DNA of 64,000 bases from Microbacterium sp. No. 7 (GTDB lineage Bacteria; Actinomycetota; Actinomycetes; Actinomycetales; Microbacteriaceae). Made by a program: the position numbers and the translations under genes. The notes beneath the pieces are model-generated. The model ran no database searches. It saw nothing but the letters and a program-made list of their open reading frames with translations, and was not told where the DNA came from. Below are positions 61,783-64,000 of the stretch, piece after piece; position 1 is the first letter of the stretch, and every line of letters starts with the position of its first letter. The stretch covers positions 2,108,001 to 2,172,000 of the forward strand of contig NZ_CP012697.1 of the NCBI RefSeq assembly GCF_001314225.1, read 5' to 3'.

Positions 61783-62891
61783 CGGGGGCTCGTTTCTGTC
61801 TGGTAGGGGTCGGTGTGGAACCAACGGCGTGCAGCCCACAGGGAGACGTAGACGAGACCGACAAGAACGGGCACCTCGATCAGCGGCCCGACCACCCCAG
61901 CGAGAGCCTGTCCACTGGTGGCGCCGAACGTGCCGATGGCGACGGCGATGGCGAGCTCGAAGTTGTTGCCCGCCGCGGTGAACGCCAGCGTCGTGGAGCG
62001 GGCGTAGCCGAGGCCGATGCCCTTGCCGAGCAAGAGGCCCGCGAACCACATGAGCGCGAAGTACACCAGCAGCGGCAGCGCGATCCGGGCCACATCGAGG
62101 GGATTCTGCGTGATCGCCTCGCCCTGGAGGGCGAAGAGCAGCACGATCGTGAGCAGCAGTCCATAGAGTGCCCACGGCCCGATGCGCGGGATGAACTTCT
62201 CTTCGTACCATTCGCGGTTGCGGTGCTTCTCGCCGATCCACCGGGTCGCGAACCCCGCGACCAGCGGCACACCAAGGAAGACGAGCACGTTGAGGGCGAT
62301 CTGCCCCACCGAGACGTCCAAGCCCTGCGTGTCGAGGCCGAGCCAGCCGGGGAGGATCGTGAGGTAGAACCAGCCGAGCACGGAAAACATCACGACCTGG
62401 AAGATCGAGTTGATCGCCACCAGCACCGCTGTTGCTTCCCGGTCGCCGCAGGCGAGGTCGTTCCAGATCACGACCATCGCGATGCAGCGTGCGAGGCCGA
62501 CGATGATGAGGCCGGTGCGGTACTCGGGCAGGTCGGGCAGGAATACCCAGGCGAGGGCGAACATGACCGCGGGGCCGAGCAGCCAGTTCAGCACCAGCGA
62601 CGACGCCAAGAGCTTCTTGTCGCCGGTGACGGCGGCGATCTTGTCGTAGCGGACTTTCGCCAGCACCGGGTACATCATCACCAGCAGGCCCAGGCCGATC
62701 GGCACCGAGATGCCCGCGACCTCCATCCGGGCGAGCACGTCGGCCAGGGCGGGGATGAAGCGTCCGAGGAGGAGGCCGGCGATCATGGTCAGCCCGATCC
62801 AGACGGGCAGCCACTTATCCAGCGTCGACAACCGCCGCGTCGCCGCAGCCGCAGGCGCTGGAGTGTTCGTGGTGTTCTGGGGTGCGGGCAT
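61779..62891 (-). CDS. acr3: Arsenite efflux transporter Acr3, 370 aa
   Basis: Acr3 exports arsenite through the membrane. Ten helices are visible. The key Cys is in IIVGLARCIAMVVIWNDLACGDRE (TM4) and the conserved Glu in TAAGNNFELAIAVAIGTFG (TM9), both present. N-terminal ~20 residues are a flexible Ala-Pro-rich lead. It is coupled with arsC by ATGA. Confidence 0.95.
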   Translation of the reverse strand: MPAPQNTTNTPAPAAAATRRLSTLDKWLPVWIGLTMIAGLLLGRFIPALADVLARMEVAGISVPIGLGLLVMMYPVLAKVRYDKIAAVTGDKKLLASSLVLNWLLGPAVMFALAWVFLPDLPEYRTGLIIVGLARCIAMVVIWNDLACGDREATAVLVAINSIFQVVMFSVLGWFYLTILPGWLGLDTQGLDVSVGQIALNVLVFLGVPLVAGFATRWIGEKHRNREWYEEKFIPRIGPWALYGLLLTIVLLFALQGEAITQNPLDVARIALPLLVYFALMWFAGLLLGKGIGLGYARSTTLAFTAAGNNFELAIAVAIGTFGATSGQALAGVVGPLIEVPVLVGLVYVSLWAARRWFHTDPYQTETSPR

Positions 62892-62916
62892 CGGGACGCT
62901 CTATCTCCTCGTCAGT

Positions 62917-63744
62917 TCAGTTGGTGGGTTTGGTGGCTCGGATGATCGCGGCGTGCATCCCGTCCGCGGCCTCGTGGGTGAACTTCACGCTCGCATCCGT
63001 GAACCCCGCCTTGTCGAGTCCGTCGAGGTACTCGGTCTGGGAGAGGGCTCCGGCGATGCAGCCGACGTAGGAGCCGCGTTCGGCCCGCTGCCCGGGGGTG
63101 AGGCGGTCTTCGGCGACGACATCGGAGACCCCGATCCGCCCGCCGGGGGTGAGGACGCGGAACATCTCGGCGAGCACGGCGGGCTTGTCGGTGGAGAGGT
63201 TGATGACGCAGTTGGAGATCACCACATCCACCGCCCCGTCCGAAAGCGGCACCTCCTCGATGGTGCCCTTGAGGAACTCGACGTTCTCCGCACCGGCCTC
63301 GGTCTTGTTCTTCTCGGCCAGGGCGAGCATCTCGTCAGTCATGTCCACCCCGTAGGCGAACCCGGTCGGCCCAACACGACGGGCAGACAGCAGCACATCG
63401 ATGCCGCCGCCGGAGCCGAGATCGAGGACGCGTTCACCCTCGTGGAGCTCGGCGACCGCGGTGGGGTTGCCGCAGCCCAGGCTCGCCTCAACAGCTTCGA
63501 GGGGCAGACCGGCCGCGGTGGCCTCGTCGTAGAGGCCCGCGCCGAAGCTCCGCTCGGTCGGGGCGCAGCACGAACCCGAATCCGAGCCCGTGCCCTCGGC
63601 AGCAGGCACGCTCGAACAGCACGAGGAGACAGGCGTCTCCTCGATCAGGAGGTCGGCGTTGCGGGTGCCGCCGGTGACCGCGGTCGCGGCCTGGGCATAG
63701 CGGGCGCGGATCTGTTCGCGCAGCTCGGTGTTCTCGCTCATCAT
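62917..63744 (-). CDS. arsM: Arsenite S-adenosylmethionine methyltransferase, 275 aa
   Basis: ArsM methylates arsenite to less retained or volatile species. Methyltransferase motif I VLDLGSGGGIDVLLSARRVGP follows an As-binding N-terminal region with Cys-Cys pairs (SSCCSSV, GSCCAPTE). Catalytic cysteines: SLGCGNP, VISNCVINLS and GSYVGCIAGAL. GAGGAG lies nine bases before ATG 63744 (three before a second ATG). Acr3 follows 25 bases later; the three genes form an operon. Confidence 0.93.
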   Translation of the reverse strand: MMSENTELREQIRARYAQAATAVTGGTRNADLLIEETPVSSCCSSVPAAEGTGSDSGSCCAPTERSFGAGLYDEATAAGLPLEAVEASLGCGNPTAVAELHEGERVLDLGSGGGIDVLLSARRVGPTGFAYGVDMTDEMLALAEKNKTEAGAENVEFLKGTIEEVPLSDGAVDVVISNCVINLSTDKPAVLAEMFRVLTPGGRIGVSDVVAEDRLTPGQRAERGSYVGCIAGALSQTEYLDGLDKAGFTDASVKFTHEAADGMHAAIIRATKPTN

Positions 63745-63770
63745 CTACTCCTCGGGATCGTGCATCTCTA

Positions 63771-63821
63771 CGCATTGATACTCTTCGATGTATCGACAGT
63801 TGTCAATGCGTGCCGTAGGAT
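63771..63821. promoter_or_regulatory. ArsR operator and divergent ars promoters
   Basis: CGCATTGA (63771-63778) and TCAATGCG (63803-63810) form a palindrome centred at 63790.5, with an inner TCGA-TGTA-TCGA around the same centre. Plus-strand TCGACA (63793-63798), 17 bases, TAGGAT (63816-63821) drives arsR and lies in the palindrome. On the minus strand TTGACA (63806-63801) may be the -35 of arsM. ArsR bound here would repress both. Confidence 0.7.
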
Positions 63822-63828
63822 CAGGATC

Positions 63829-64000
63829 ATGACGACCTCATTACCGCTGATCGCGACTGATGCCGGAGGATGCTGCGCCCCGGTGACGGGCGGTGTGCTC
63901 GCGGTCGAGGACGCGCAGCGGTTGGCGCGGATGTTCAAGGCGCTGGGTGATCCGACCAGGGTCCGGTTGTTGTCGATGATCGCCGCGCAGTCCGACGGGG
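63829..64000 (+). CDS. arsR: ArsR-family arsenic-responsive repressor (5' part; continues off the window)
   Basis: The first 57 codons are seen. An ArsR/SmtB winged-helix start is clear: ARMFKALGDPTRVRLLSMIAA. Cys15-Cys16 in GGCCAPV lie at the position reported for Corynebacterium glutamicum ArsR, which uses Cys15, Cys16 and Cys55 instead of the E. coli-type CVC motif; no third Cys is in the visible part. The start is 7 bases after TAGGAT. It is divergent from arsM over the operator. Confidence 0.85.
   Translation, partial: MTTSLPLIATDAGGCCAPVTGGVLAVEDAQRLARMFKALGDPTRVRLLSMIAAQSDG

Larger units (their letters stand above)
57588..64000. mobile_element. Integrative element at tRNA-Leu(GAG) with arsenic resistance (runs off the right edge)
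   Basis: Directly after the tRNA come a tyrosine integrase, an XRE regulator, an excisionase-like protein, a small protein plus zeta-type toxin, and arsC, acr3, arsM and arsR. GC content and codon choice are visibly lower than in the core genes to the left (more A/T third positions, AAG/TTC-rich tracts in the integrase). No conjugation gene is in view. The right boundary and second att site are not seen. Confidence 0.8.

Overview
The window is a piece of a GC-rich actinobacterial chromosome. It most likely comes from the family Microbacteriaceae (Microbacterium or a close relative). Evidence: gene order matches the classical actinobacterial backbone known from Mycobacterium (carB-pyrF-mihF-gmk-rpoZ-metK-priA-fmt-rsmB-rpe; hisE/hisG and hisF/hisI; trpC-trpB-trpA-lgt; gltBD-pyk-pdtaR-polA; rbpA/lnt; trmI-pafBC-tatA-tatC-helY). 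Lineage markers are present (RbpA, mIHF, PafBC, a WYL pair, a degenerate PriA), nearly every third codon position is G or C, GTGA/ATGA start-stop overlaps are frequent, and many genes look leaderless. I could run no database search, so the genus is an inference.

Layout. 1-10.6 kb: pyrimidine/purine nucleotide genes, RNA polymerase omega, SAM synthetase, PriA-like protein, Met-tRNA formyltransferase and an rRNA methyltransferase. 10.6-18.3 kb: rpe, histidine genes hisE, hisG, hisF and hisI, a Trp-locus membrane protein, trpCBA and lgt. 18.3-30 kb: glutamate synthase, pyruvate kinase, tRNA-Leu(CAA), an ANTAR response regulator, a hotdog thioesterase and DNA polymerase I. 30-41.8 kb is more accessory: a DUF885 putative peptidase, two MFS transporters, an SGNH hydrolase, a SUMF1-like protein lacking the formylglycine-enzyme cysteines, a TetR/ZapE divergent pair built on a near-perfect palindrome, two membrane proteins, an S9 peptidase and an atypical SDR. 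41.8-57.4 kb: NfeD/SPFH/GDPD, RbpA, lipoprotein N-acyltransferase, HelY, TatC/TatA, PafC/PafB, an FKBP lipoprotein, TrmI, a HAD phosphatase, a PAC2 protein, UppP and an M20 peptidase. 57.5-64 kb: tRNA-Leu(GAG) followed directly by an integrative element with tyrosine integrase, XRE regulator, excisionase-like protein, a small protein plus zeta-type toxin, and an arsenic cluster (arsC, acr3, arsM, divergent arsR). The element runs off the right edge.

What stands out. (1) mIHF, normally a separate nucleoid protein, is fused to guanylate kinase. (2) Three genes or blocks expected at conserved positions are absent: coaBC between rpoZ and metK, trpE between hisI and the Trp-locus membrane protein, and the Pup/proteasome block between trmI and pafB. 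(3) At least twelve starts have a -10-like hexamer only 6-7 bases upstream of GTG/ATG, the signature of leaderless mRNA; at rpe this sits in a 3x20-bp tandem array. (4) The tetR-zapE spacer is a 25-bp-arm palindrome that contains both start codons. (5) A toxin-antitoxin-like pair lies on the arsenic island and could stabilise it.

How the genes work together. The core genes are housekeeping, in translationally coupled operons. The Lgt and Lnt enzymes, the FKBP lipoprotein, TatAC and UppP form a cell-envelope set. The arsenic genes make a complete arsenate pathway: ArsC reduces arsenate, Acr3 exports arsenite, ArsM methylates it, and ArsR controls the cluster.
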